NCBI RefSeq assembly: GCF_002407245.1
Contig: NZ_CP010681.1
Location: forward strand, 2,542,001 to 2,606,000
Source: Phaeobacter piscinae
GTDB taxonomy: Bacteria; Pseudomonadota; Alphaproteobacteria; Rhodobacterales; Rhodobacteraceae
DNA: 64,000 nt
Direction: 5' to 3'
The translations under genes were made by a program, and so were the position numbers. The first letter of the stretch is position 1, and each line of letters begins with the position of its first letter. Shown piece after piece: positions 1 through 8,600 of this stretch. The notes below the pieces were generated by a model. That model saw nothing but the letters and a program-made list of their open reading frames with translations. It had not been told where the DNA came from and did no database searches.

Positions 1-1
1 T

Positions 2-766
2 GAATGGCTGGGCGACAGCGGCAAAGGGGCGACCCCGCGCATTATTCCAATGCGGATCGGGCGGGTGCGCAATGCCTGGGTAAAGAACTGTGTGGCCATC
101 GGTCTGGCCGGTGGCTTCATCGAGCCGCTGGAAAGCACCGCGATCCATATGATTGATCACGCGGTGCGCTGGCTCACCGAACATATGCCCACGCGCGACA
201 TCGCCCCGTCCCTGCGCAGCCGATACAACCGGCAGATGGACAAGCTCTACGACGAGGTGCTGGAGTTTATCTGCCTGCATTACCGGTTGGGCAACCGCAC
301 CGACAACCAGTATTGGATCGACGCCCGCACTGAAATGAAGATCCCGGATCGTCTGGCCGAGAACCTGGAACTCTGGCAGCACCGCCTACCGATGCCCCAT
401 GATATTGAGTTCGCAACCCTGTTTGACTACCGCGTCTATCAGACCGTGCTTCTGGGCAAACAGGTCTACGATACGGGCTATGGCCCCGGCATCCGGGACC
501 GGCTGCGCCCGCTGAAGAAACCGATCTGGTTCCAGTGGTGGAAAGGCGCGAAGGTGGATCTGGCGCAGATCCTCAAATCCATGCCCGATCACAAAACCCT
601 GCTGCGTGATATTCGCGGCGAGTTGGATCAGCCCGGCTTTGGCATGGCGGCCGCAATGAAGCCAACGGTGCCGATGCCATGTGCTGAGGCGGTGCCCTGC
701 ATGATCCAGAACATGCCCAGCTTCAGCGAAATCGAGAACGGCCAGAAAGATCTGCAACTGTTCTAG
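2..766 (+). CDS. Tryptophan halogenase family protein, C-terminal part (5' end outside window)
   Basis: The frame is open from base 2, so the gene begins before the window; about 254 codons are seen. The segment GGFIEPLESTAIH near residue 37 of the visible part is characteristic of flavin-dependent tryptophan halogenases, which use FADH2, O2 and halide to halogenate aromatic substrates. The N-terminal FAD-binding GxGxxG and the WxWxIP motif lie in the missing part, so activity cannot be judged. Aromatic residues are frequent, as in the family. It converges on the peptidase gene and both end at a shared hairpin. Family assignment is firm; the substrate is unknown. Confidence 0.85.
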   Translation, partial: EWLGDSGKGATPRIIPMRIGRVRNAWVKNCVAIGLAGGFIEPLESTAIHMIDHAVRWLTEHMPTRDIAPSLRSRYNRQMDKLYDEVLEFICLHYRLGNRTDNQYWIDARTEMKIPDRLAENLELWQHRLPMPHDIEFATLFDYRVYQTVLLGKQVYDTGYGPGIRDRLRPLKKPIWFQWWKGAKVDLAQILKSMPDHKTLLRDIRGELDQPGFGMAAAMKPTVPMPCAEAVPCMIQNMPSFSEIENGQKDLQLF

Positions 767-796
767 GATCACGGGCGAACGCTCAAACAGTTCACC

Positions 797-837
797 AATG
801 AAAGAGGGCAGACGCATGGCGCCTGCCCTCTTTCATT
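797..837. terminator. Bidirectional terminator hairpin
   Basis: A perfect 15-base inverted repeat (797-811 and 823-837) with an 11-base loop. The arms start with A-rich and end with T-rich sequence on both strands, so it can end the halogenase transcript and the convergent peptidase transcript. A 12-base direct repeat (cattccaacggt at 834-845 and 849-860) overlaps its right side. Confidence 0.75.
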
Positions 838-869
838 CCAACGGTTTCCATTCCAACGGTCGACGTGGA

Positions 870-2885
870 TTATTTCGCCGCCAGTCCGCGTCCTTTCAGC
901 AACGCATCAACGCCCGGCAGGCGCCCCCGGAACGCGGTGTACAACTCAGCCGGATCGCGGGAGCCACCGGTGGAGAGGATATGCGCTTCCAATGCTTGGG
1001 CACGCTCAGGATCAAAGGCGCCGCCCGCCTCCTCAAAGGCAGCAAAGGCGTCTGCGTCCATCACCTCGGACCACATGTAGCTATAGTAACCCGACGAATA
1101 GCCGTCGCCCGAGAACACATGCGCAAAATGCGGCGTTGCGTGGCGCATGATAATGGCAGAAGGCATGCCGATCTCTGCCAGAACCTCAGCCTGTTTGGCC
1201 ATCGGATCCTTCGGTGCAGGCCCATCATGAAACGCCAGATCCACCAGCGCTGACGCCACATATTCCACCGTCTGGAACCCCATATCAAAGGTCGAGGCCG
1301 CCAGCACCCGGTCACGCATCTCGACCGGCATCGGCTTGCCGGTGTCGGCATGGGTTGCGAATTTGCCCAGAACCTCCGGCACATCCAGCCAGTGTTCATA
1401 TAGCTGCGAGGGCAGCTCCACAAAGTCGCGCGCCACCGAGGTGCCAGAGATGCTCTCATAGGTCACATCCGACAGCATCTGATGCAGCGCATGGCCAAAC
1501 TCATGGAACAACGTACGCGCATCATCATAAGACAGCAGCGCAGGCTCCCCCTTGGCAAAGTTGCAGACGTTGATCACGATCGGGGTCTGCGCCTCCGGGA
1601 ACTTCGCCTGACTGCGCATCGCCGAACACCACGCGCCGGAACGTTTGGACGAGCGGGCAAAATAATCGCCAATGAACACAGCCACATGCGCGCCATTGCG
1701 GGTCACCTCCCAGGCGCGGCAGTCTTCGTGGTAAAGCGGCACATCCAAGGGGGTAAACTCAAGCCCAAACAGGCGGGTTGCGCAGTCAAACGACGCCTCG
1801 ATCATGCGGTCCAGCTGGAAATAGGGCTTTAGCTCCGCCTCATCCAGATCATGCTCCGCTTTGCGCCGTTTCTCCGCATAGTAGCGCCAGTCCCAGGGCT
1901 CCAACTCGCCGTTGATGCCATCGTCCTGCATCATTTTTGTCAGCACCCAGGCATCCGCCTCCGCCTGCCCCTTGGCCGGCTCCCAGACCTGCATCAGCAA
2001 ATCGCGCACCGCAGCCGGGGTCTTGGCCATCTCGGTTTCCAGTTTGTAGGCCGCGAAGTTTTCATAGCCCAGCAGTTTGGCGCGTTCTTCGCGCAGGGCC
2101 AAAATTTCGGCAGCGATTTCGCGATTATCGCTCTCACCACCATTGGCTCCGCGCGCAGCCCAGGCCTCAAAGGCGCGTTTGCGCAGATCGCGGCGGGGCG
2201 AGAACTGCAAAAACGGCGTGATGAGCGAGCGCGACAACGTCACCGCCGGACCATCCAGCCCCTTGTCCTTACCCGCGGCGCGGGCGGCATCGACGACAAA
2301 CTGCGGCAGACCGGTCAGATCTTCTTCGCTCAGCGCCATGAACCAGTCGCGCTCATCTGCCAGCAGGTTTTGCGTAAACTCCGTCCCAAGCGTTGCCAGA
2401 CGGGATTTGATCTCCTGCATGCGGGTGTCATCCGCGCCTTCTAGCGCCGCACCACCCCGCACAAATCCACGATGGGTCAACATCAGAACGCGCTGTTGCT
2501 CCTCGCTCAGATCCAGCGTGTCCCGCTCGTCCCACACGGCTTTGACACGGGCATAAAGGGCCTTGTTCGCGGTGATCGCGGAAAAATGCGCCGCCAGTTT
2601 CGGCGAAAACGCCCGCTGCAACGCCTCGCGCTCGGGATTACTGTCGGCCCCAGCCACACTGTAGAACACTGACAACACCTGCTCCAGCTCGCGGCAGGGG
2701 GTTTCCAGCGCCTCGATCACATTGGCAAATGTCGGCGCCTCATCTGAGCTGGCAATTGCATCAATCTGCGCCTTATGCGCAGCCAAGGCCTCCTCCAGCG
2801 CGGGGGCAAAATCGCTGTCCTTGATCTGGTCGAAGGGGGCAATTTCAAACGGCGTGTCCCAAGTGGACAGCAGCGGATTGGTCAT
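870..2885 (-). CDS. dcp: M3 family metallopeptidase, peptidyl-dipeptidase Dcp type
   Basis: A 671-residue zinc peptidase, close to the roughly 680 residues usual for Dcp/oligopeptidase A. The zinc motif HEFGH lies at about residues 461-465 inside HEFGHALHQML, with the third-ligand glutamate region downstream. The N-terminus (FDQIKDSDFAPALEEAL) resembles Dcp. No signal peptide is visible, so it probably acts in the cytoplasm or after unusual export, trimming dipeptides from peptide C-termini. Start chosen at 2885 because AAAGGAG precedes it. It is the last gene of a minus-strand run after the amino-acid ABC genes, 96 bases away. Dcp versus PrlC-type specificity is not decided by sequence alone. 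Confidence 0.85.
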   Translation of the reverse strand: MTNPLLSTWDTPFEIAPFDQIKDSDFAPALEEALAAHKAQIDAIASSDEAPTFANVIEALETPCRELEQVLSVFYSVAGADSNPEREALQRAFSPKLAAHFSAITANKALYARVKAVWDERDTLDLSEEQQRVLMLTHRGFVRGGAALEGADDTRMQEIKSRLATLGTEFTQNLLADERDWFMALSEEDLTGLPQFVVDAARAAGKDKGLDGPAVTLSRSLITPFLQFSPRRDLRKRAFEAWAARGANGGESDNREIAAEILALREERAKLLGYENFAAYKLETEMAKTPAAVRDLLMQVWEPAKGQAEADAWVLTKMMQDDGINGELEPWDWRYYAEKRRKAEHDLDEAELKPYFQLDRMIEASFDCATRLFGLEFTPLDVPLYHEDCRAWEVTRNGAHVAVFIGDYFARSSKRSGAWCSAMRSQAKFPEAQTPIVINVCNFAKGEPALLSYDDARTLFHEFGHALHQMLSDVTYESISGTSVARDFVELPSQLYEHWLDVPEVLGKFATHADTGKPMPVEMRDRVLAASTFDMGFQTVEYVASALVDLAFHDGPAPKDPMAKQAEVLAEIGMPSAIIMRHATPHFAHVFSGDGYSSGYYSYMWSEVMDADAFAAFEEAGGAFDPERAQALEAHILSTGGSRDPAELYTAFRGRLPGVDALLKGRGLAAK

Positions 2886-2981
2886 GGCAAATCTCCTTTG
2901 AGAGGAAGCTATGCCTGCCCTCGCCCGCCGTCCAGAGGCGCAGCCAAGAGAATTTCACCAATCAGCGCCGAGGGACCACCG

Positions 2982-3803
2982 CTACCGGCGCTCCTCACGG
3001 CGGCGCAGGTGTTTTTCAAACCGTCTGAGCAGCAGCGACAGACCAATTGTCAGCGTCAGATAGATCAGCGCCACCACATTGTAGGTCTCGAAATAGCGAA
3101 AATTGCCCACCGCCGTCAGCTTGCCCAGCTGCGTGACATCCGCAACGCCCAGCACCGATACCAGCGAACTGTCTTTGACCAAGGCGACAAAATCATTGCC
3201 CAGCGGCGGCAGGATGGTGCGGATTGCCTGTGGAAACACGATGAAGCGGAAGCGATGCCAGCGGCTGAGGCCTAGCGCCTTCGCCGCCTCAATCTGGCCC
3301 TCATCCACCGATTGCAGGCCCGCACGAAACACCTCGGAGATGAAGGCGGAATAGGCAATCATCAGCGCAATAATGGCCCGCCACAACAGCGGAAAATTGC
3401 GGGTGCGGATCGGGTCCAGCCCCAGATGCGCGCCGATCCAGTTGCGCAGCTCCACCAGCGCCGGGGCCAAGACAAAGGCGACGTAGAGCAGCAGCACAAT
3501 GATCGGAATGCCGCGCACCACCTCTATGTAGAACCGCGCGCTCTGACGGATCACCAGCCAGCGTGACCCCGCCGCAAGCGCCAGCCCAAGGCCCAGGAGT
3601 GATGCGAGAAAAAAACTGATCAGCGTCACGAAGATGGTCAGCTGGACACCGCGCATCAACGTGCTGAGAATGGTGAGATAGAGATCATCCGAGGCCACCC
3701 GCCAGATCAGCGTCCCGCCAATCAGAAGCACCGCCGCCAGCCACCAGGGAAAATCGTCTTTCTTGCCGTCCGCCCTGCGCGGCTTTGGTTGTTGTGCGCT
3801 CAT
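2982..3803 (-). CDS. Polar amino acid ABC transporter permease (HisM/GlnP family)
   Basis: An inner-membrane permease of about 273 residues with an N-terminal helix, then the HisMQ-type core (LTIFVTLISFF, EVVRGIPIIVLLLY) and the EAA loop EAAKALGLSRWHRF that contacts the ATPase. The open frame extends upstream to 3890, but that would overlap the binding-protein gene; the ATG at 3803 has an aggggc ribosome site and fits the family. It lies 64 bases downstream of the binding protein. A single permease suggests a homodimeric channel. No ATP-binding subunit is encoded nearby, so the ATPase must come from another locus. Confidence 0.87.
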   Translation of the reverse strand: MSAQQPKPRRADGKKDDFPWWLAAVLLIGGTLIWRVASDDLYLTILSTLMRGVQLTIFVTLISFFLASLLGLGLALAAGSRWLVIRQSARFYIEVVRGIPIIVLLLYVAFVLAPALVELRNWIGAHLGLDPIRTRNFPLLWRAIIALMIAYSAFISEVFRAGLQSVDEGQIEAAKALGLSRWHRFRFIVFPQAIRTILPPLGNDFVALVKDSSLVSVLGVADVTQLGKLTAVGNFRYFETYNVVALIYLTLTIGLSLLLRRFEKHLRRREERR

Positions 3804-3867
3804 ATCTGCCCCTTGATGTAGAAATCCCCGGCGCCTGGGCCGGGGATTGGTCGTTGTCTGTGCAGGG

Positions 3868-4680
3868 TTACCCGCCGAGCTTATACTCAAGGAACCATTT
3901 GGTGTTCAGCGCATCCAGCGTGCCGTCTGCCTCCATTGCGGCGATGGCTGCATTGATCGGTGCCACCAGATCGCTGCCCTTGGGGAAGATGAAGCCGAAA
4001 TCCTCGGTCCCCAGCGGCTCACCCACGATTTTCAGCGCACCCTCCGAAGCCTGCACATAGCCATTTGCGGCGGTGCTGTCAGACAATGCCAGATCCACAT
4101 CGCCCGTGCGCAGCGCCTGAATGGCCGCGCCAAAGGTTTCAAACAGCTTGATACGCGGGTTCGCCTCATCGCCGTCAAGGATATCGTAAACTGTCACGTA
4201 AAACGGTGTGGTGCCGGGCTGCGCGCCTGCCAGCAGATCCGCATCCGCGGCAAAACCTGCAGCATCATCAAACCGGCTCTCATCCCCGGCCACGATCATG
4301 CGCATCTGCGAGGTCAGGTATTTGTCTGAAAAATCGACTTTTTCCTTACGATCGTCGCGGATGGTGATGCCGGTCATGCCCATGTCATACTGGCCATCGC
4401 TGACGGCAGGAATCATCGCGTCCCAGCTCGTCGTCTCATAGACGACGGTGATGTTGATCCGCTCCGCGATCTCCGCCATCGCGTCATATTCCCAGCCGAT
4501 TGCCTTGCCGCTGGAGGGTTCAACAAATTGCAGTGGCGGATAGGCGTTTTCCACCGACACGACCACTTCGCGCCCCTCAAGATCCGGCAAATCCGCCGCG
4601 ATAGCTGCGCTTGCCAGCAAGGCCGCGCCTGCGGTTGCGGCCGCTGTATTCAGCGCCGTCCCAGTCCATGTGAATGTCAT
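3868..4680 (-). CDS. Amino acid ABC transporter substrate-binding protein (SBP_bac_3)
   Basis: A 270-residue periplasmic binding protein. An N-terminal signal peptide ends near AAIAAD (about residue 29). The body shows family 3 features: [14 protein letters not shown], a [21 protein letters not shown] block and a C-terminal [11 protein letters not shown]. It should capture a polar amino acid and deliver it to the permease encoded immediately downstream. The start at 4680 is preceded by GGGGAGGA. The gene follows moeB by 43 bases in the same direction, so it may share that transcript. Ligand not predictable with confidence. Confidence 0.87.
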   Translation of the reverse strand: MTFTWTGTALNTAAATAGAALLASAAIAADLPDLEGREVVVSVENAYPPLQFVEPSSGKAIGWEYDAMAEIAERINITVVYETTSWDAMIPAVSDGQYDMGMTGITIRDDRKEKVDFSDKYLTSQMRMIVAGDESRFDDAAGFAADADLLAGAQPGTTPFYVTVYDILDGDEANPRIKLFETFGAAIQALRTGDVDLALSDSTAANGYVQASEGALKIVGEPLGTEDFGFIFPKGSDLVAPINAAIAAMEADGTLDALNTKWFLEYKLGG

Positions 4681-4723
4681 CTTATCCTCCCCTTTGGTGA
4701 TGTGATTGAGTCGTCAGAGTGTC

Positions 4724-5836
4724 TCAGGTGGCCTCCGCATCGGAGCGCGGCGCGCCTGCCTCTTTGCTGCTGTCTTCTCCGGCTTCCGCTCCGCCCGCGC
4801 AAATCGGGCAATCGCGGCGTTGGCTGAGGGTGATCTTGCGGCTCTCGGAATAAAGCCCGTCGTAAATCAGCATCTCGCCCTGCAGGGTTTGACCTGCGCC
4901 GGTGATGGCTTTGATCGCCTCAAGTGCCATCATCGCGCCAACCACGCCGGGCAATGGGCCCACGACCCCCGCCTCAGAACAGCTGGGGGCAAGGCCTGCT
5001 GCCGGCGCCTCGGGAAAGATGCACTGATAGCAGGGGCCGCCTGCGGTGGGGTGAAACAGCGAAATCTGCCCCTCCCATTGCGACAGTGCGCCTGAAATCA
5101 GCGGCTTGCCCAGTGCCACAGCGGTCCGATTGGCCAGATAGCGCGTCTCGAAATTGTCCGTGCCATCCAGGATCAGATCATAATCGCCAAACAGATCGGC
5201 GGCGATCTCCGCATCCAGGCGACGGTGGTAGGGGCGCACGGTGACATAGGGGTTCTGCGCCTCCATCGCGGCCTGCGCCGAGAACACCTTTGGAATGCCA
5301 ATGTCATGATCGCGGTAGATCACCTGCCGCTGCAGATTGGCGTTTTCCACCAGATCATCATCGATCACCCCGATGGTACCGACCCCGGCGGCGGCAAGAT
5401 ATTGCAGCGCGGGCGCGCCCAATCCCCCGGCTCCAATCACCAAAACGCGCGCCTTGCGGAGTTTCTTTTGCCCCGGTCCGCCCAGCTCGCGCAGGACAAT
5501 ATGTCGGGCGTAGCGGTCCAGCTCGCTCTCCGAAAATTTGTCCGGGCGGGGTTGGGCGCCCTCCTGTGCTTCCGCCTCCGGCTGCGCGCGGCTGCGCAGG
5601 CGGCGCAGCACATGGCGATAGGCCAGCACCAGAGCCACCATACCGGCCAGCACCAGCCAGGGTGCCACAGATCCACCGGTGCCCACGCGCAGCGGTGCCG
5701 TTTCAGGCAGGGTCAGATGCACCGCCAGAATAGCGAGATACAGCACTCCAAGCAGGCCCAGACGCAGGTTGCGCCCCAGCCCGAGCACCCGCCCGCCCCA
5801 CCAGATCAGAGCGGCAAGAACAACAATCGACAGCAT
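4724..5836 (-). CDS. moeB: MoeB/ThiF-family adenylyltransferase with N-terminal membrane segments
   Basis: A 370-residue protein. Residues about 1-90 carry two or three hydrophobic helices, followed by a charged linker; from about residue 103 the E1-like fold begins. It has the nucleotide-binding GAGGLGAPALQYL, the R-finger region NLQRQVIY, DGTDNFETRY, and two zinc CxxC pairs (CYQC and CPIC). MoeB adenylates the C-terminus of MoaD in molybdopterin synthesis; ThiF does the same for ThiS. Standard MoeB is about 250 residues and soluble, so the membrane extension is an addition. It overlaps the dut stop by one base (TGATG), implying coupled translation. The choice of MoeB over ThiF rests on overall similarity. 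Confidence 0.82.
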   Translation of the reverse strand: MLSIVVLAALIWWGGRVLGLGRNLRLGLLGVLYLAILAVHLTLPETAPLRVGTGGSVAPWLVLAGMVALVLAYRHVLRRLRSRAQPEAEAQEGAQPRPDKFSESELDRYARHIVLRELGGPGQKKLRKARVLVIGAGGLGAPALQYLAAAGVGTIGVIDDDLVENANLQRQVIYRDHDIGIPKVFSAQAAMEAQNPYVTVRPYHRRLDAEIAADLFGDYDLILDGTDNFETRYLANRTAVALGKPLISGALSQWEGQISLFHPTAGGPCYQCIFPEAPAAGLAPSCSEAGVVGPLPGVVGAMMALEAIKAITGAGQTLQGEMLIYDGLYSESRKITLSQRRDCPICAGGAEAGEDSSKEAGAPRSDAEAT

Positions 5837-6291
5837 CAGTGCTGCCCCGTGGAGCCAAAGCCACCGCTGCCGCGCGCGCTGTCGCTCAGGCTGTTGACCA
5901 GTTGAAATCGCGCCTGCAGTACCGGCGCCACCACCATCTGCGCGATGCGGTCGCCATGTGCGATCTCAAACGGGGCATCACCTGCGTTCATCACAATCAC
6001 CCCCAGCGGGCCGCGATAATCGCTATCGACGGTGCCGGGCGCGTTGGGCAGGGTGATGCCATGTTTCAGCGCTAGGCCGGAGCGGGGACGGATCTGCACC
6101 TCGTACCCTTCCGGGATTTCCAGCCGCAGCCCGGTCGGCACCAGCGCGCGGGCACCGGGGACAAGAGTCAGGCGCGCACGATCCGGCAGATTGGCGCGCA
6201 GATCGGCACCTGCGGCTTCGGCCGTCTGATAAGCGGGCAGCGGCACATCCCTGTCTGCGCCCTCGTCATATGTAATGCGGATCTCGACCAT
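5836..6291 (-). CDS. dut: Deoxyuridine 5'-triphosphate nucleotidohydrolase (dUTPase)
   Basis: A 151-residue trimeric dUTPase that converts dUTP to dUMP and pyrophosphate, keeping uracil out of DNA. All five family motifs are present in order: [30 protein letters not shown] with the catalytic Asp, [10 protein letters not shown], and the glycine-rich C-terminal [10 protein letters not shown]. Length is normal. It lies 42 bases after coaBC, a pairing common in Proteobacteria, and overlaps moeB downstream by one base. Confidence 0.96.
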   Translation of the reverse strand: MVEIRITYDEGADRDVPLPAYQTAEAAGADLRANLPDRARLTLVPGARALVPTGLRLEIPEGYEVQIRPRSGLALKHGITLPNAPGTVDSDYRGPLGVIVMNAGDAPFEIAHGDRIAQMVVAPVLQARFQLVNSLSDSARGSGGFGSTGQH

Positions 6292-6333
6292 TCCCGTGCC
6301 TTATCCTTATTCGTTTGTTCCTATTCGGGCACC

Positions 6334-7536
6334 TCAGCCCCTATCGGTCAGCGCCTCTGCAATGCGATCGGCCAACCGGCGCGCGACTGCGCCCTTGTCC
6401 ATGCGCGGCCAGCTTTCGGCGCCTGCATCGGAGATCAGGATCACCGCGTTTTCGCTGCCACCCATGATGCCCGTCGCCGGGGAGACGTCATTGGCCACAA
6501 TCCAGTCGCAGCCCTTGCGCAGGCGTTTGGCGGTGGCGTTATCCACCACGTCATTGGTTTCTGCGGCAAAGCCCACAACCAGCCCCGGTCGTCCTGCTTT
6601 CAGATGCGACACGGTTTTGAGGATGTCGGGGTTTTCGGCAAATTCCATCACCGGCAGCCCGTCCTTTGATTTTTTCAGCTTGCGGTCCGAGGCGCTGGTG
6701 ACGCGCCAGTCGGCCACCGCTGCGGCAAAGACACCGGCATCCGCAGGCAGGGCGGCGGACACCGCGTCAGCCATCTCTTGCGCGGTTTCAATGGCCACCA
6801 CCTCCACCCCCTCGGGCGGCGCGACGCTGGCCGGGCCCGTGATGAAGACCACCTCAGCGCCCAGATCGCGCAGAGCACGGGCCAGCGCAGTCCCCTGCGC
6901 CCCGGAGGAGCGGTTGGCGATATAGCGCACCGGATCGATCGGCTCATGGGTGGGGCCGGAGGTCAGGACAACGCGGCGTCCCTTCAGCGGCCCGTCGGTG
7001 AGTTTGGCGGCAATGGCGGCAACAATCGCGTCCGGTTCAGCCAGACGACCTGGGCCAAATTCACCGCAGGCCATGCCGCCCTCATCGGGGCCGACGCAGG
7101 TGATGCCATCCGCCAGCAGTGTGGCCAGATTGCGCTGCGTTGCGGAGTGCTGCCACATGCGGACATTCATCGCAGGCGCCAGCAGCACCGGCGTATCTGT
7201 CGCCAGCAGCAGGGTGGAGGCCAGATCATTGGCGTGACCATTGGCCATCTTGGCCATCAGGTCCGCCGTCGCCGGGGCCACCACCAGAAGATCCGCACTG
7301 CGCGACAGTTGGATATGGCCCATCTCAGCCTCGGTCGTGAGATCAAAGAGATCGCGATGCACCGCCTGCCCGGCCAGCGCAGAAACCGACAAGGGGGTGA
7401 CAAATTCCTCGCCCGCCTTGGTCAAAACCGGCACCACCTCAGCGCCCTGATCCTGCAGACGGCGGATCAGCTCCAGCGATTTATAGGCGGCAATTCCGCC
7501 ACCGATGATCAGGAGAATACGTTTGTTCGCCAGCAT
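6334..7536 (-). CDS. coaBC: Bifunctional phosphopantothenoylcysteine decarboxylase / phosphopantothenate-cysteine ligase
   Basis: A 400-residue fusion (Dfp) catalysing two steps of coenzyme A synthesis. The N-terminal flavoprotein CoaC half starts with ILLIIGGGIAAYKSLELIR and includes APAMNVRMW and the Cys-containing lid (GMACGEFGPGR). The CoaB half from about residue 190 has the VVLTSGPTHEPIDPVRYI and NRSSGAQGTALA motifs and the lysine-rich KLKKSKDG loop. Length is standard. It is the first gene of a run with dut and moeB. Confidence 0.96.
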   Translation of the reverse strand: MLANKRILLIIGGGIAAYKSLELIRRLQDQGAEVVPVLTKAGEEFVTPLSVSALAGQAVHRDLFDLTTEAEMGHIQLSRSADLLVVAPATADLMAKMANGHANDLASTLLLATDTPVLLAPAMNVRMWQHSATQRNLATLLADGITCVGPDEGGMACGEFGPGRLAEPDAIVAAIAAKLTDGPLKGRRVVLTSGPTHEPIDPVRYIANRSSGAQGTALARALRDLGAEVVFITGPASVAPPEGVEVVAIETAQEMADAVSAALPADAGVFAAAVADWRVTSASDRKLKKSKDGLPVMEFAENPDILKTVSHLKAGRPGLVVGFAAETNDVVDNATAKRLRKGCDWIVANDVSPATGIMGGSENAVILISDAGAESWPRMDKGAVARRLADRIAEALTDRG

Positions 7537-7652
7537 TTGCCTATCCTTGCCGCAGATCCCGGCAAACTCTACTGCGCCCTGTCGCCAGTGTGAAACGGTT
7601 TTCCACGGGGTCCATGATCAAGTGGTCGTCCCCCGGCTGAACTGCTCCCCCT

Positions 7653-8600
7653 TTACTGGAACGCAAGGCAGGGGTCGGGCCGCGAAACCGGCGGCGCATC
7701 CAGCAGCACGTCAAACACACCGTCGATTTGCCCGCCCTCCGACTGGCCAAGGGCGACAATTTTGAGATCAGGCCGGGCCAATCGCAAGGCCACAGGCGCT
7801 CCTCGGTCCAGCCGGGCATGGCCATTGCCGGTGATGACAACCACCTGCGGACGCGGTTGGTCGGCGATCCCATCTGTCAGCTGGTCCAACGCCGTCACAA
7901 CACCACGCGCCAGTGCGGCATCCCGCAGCCGTTGCAGGTCGACCAGAACCGGCAGCATCTCTGCGGGCATTGCGTTGCAGTGATTTGCCAGCTGGTCGGC
8001 CTCCCGCGCGGCCTGTTCGGCCTCTGGCAGCGGTTCGGTCAAACCATATGCGGCCGGCTCCGCGCCGAAAAAACGCGCCACCCCCTGCTCCATCGCGCGG
8101 CGGGTCTCGGCGCGGGGCACCAAGGCTCCAACCTGCGCGGCCCCGTGGCCCGCCGCAAAAACCGGCTGGTAGAGTGCGAAATCCGGCCAGCCGGACTGCG
8201 CCCAGTCCAGCGCCTCCGCCAATGCAGGACCATCCTGTAACAGTTCCGGGGTCAGACCGGCAGCCTGCGCCGGGGTGATCATTTCCCAAATCACGGCGGC
8301 AGGCGCTAGCGCGGCGATAATCTCCGCCTGCGCTGTATGGTGGGCGGGATTGTCATGCACCTCTCCCAGAAACACCACATCCGCATCCGTGAGCCGTGGC
8401 ACCACGTCGGGAACGGAGGTCGCTGCCGTCGCTGTCTGGGCGGTCTGGCTGACCGATTGATCTGCGCGGGCAGTACCGATGATTGCAGCGGCAGAGACAA
8501 GGCCGCCGAGGGCCATGGGGCGCAGCGCCGCCGCGCAGATGAAAAAGGCGCGTCCGATGTGGGTCGCGCCTTTGTCGATAAAATTACTATGGTTTGTCAT
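7653..8600 (-). CDS. ChaN-like haem-binding/iron-regulated protein with signal peptide
   Basis: A 315-residue protein. An Arg-containing N-terminus is followed by a hydrophobic stretch (about residues 29-45) ending in TARA, an export signal. The mature part begins the ChaN domain with VVFLGEVHDNPAHH (about 76-88) and ends with GNGHARLDRGAP, both typical. ChaN proteins are secreted or outer-membrane-associated and Campylobacter ChaN binds haem; the role here is inferred. The ATG overlaps the rpoH stop as ATGA and lacks its own ribosome site, so translation is probably coupled; a downstream ATG at about residue 29 is an alternative start. Confidence 0.78.
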   Translation of the reverse strand: MTNHSNFIDKGATHIGRAFFICAAALRPMALGGLVSAAAIIGTARADQSVSQTAQTATAATSVPDVVPRLTDADVVFLGEVHDNPAHHTAQAEIIAALAPAAVIWEMITPAQAAGLTPELLQDGPALAEALDWAQSGWPDFALYQPVFAAGHGAAQVGALVPRAETRRAMEQGVARFFGAEPAAYGLTEPLPEAEQAAREADQLANHCNAMPAEMLPVLVDLQRLRDAALARGVVTALDQLTDGIADQPRPQVVVITGNGHARLDRGAPVALRLARPDLKIVALGQSEGGQIDGVFDVLLDAPPVSRPDPCLAFQ

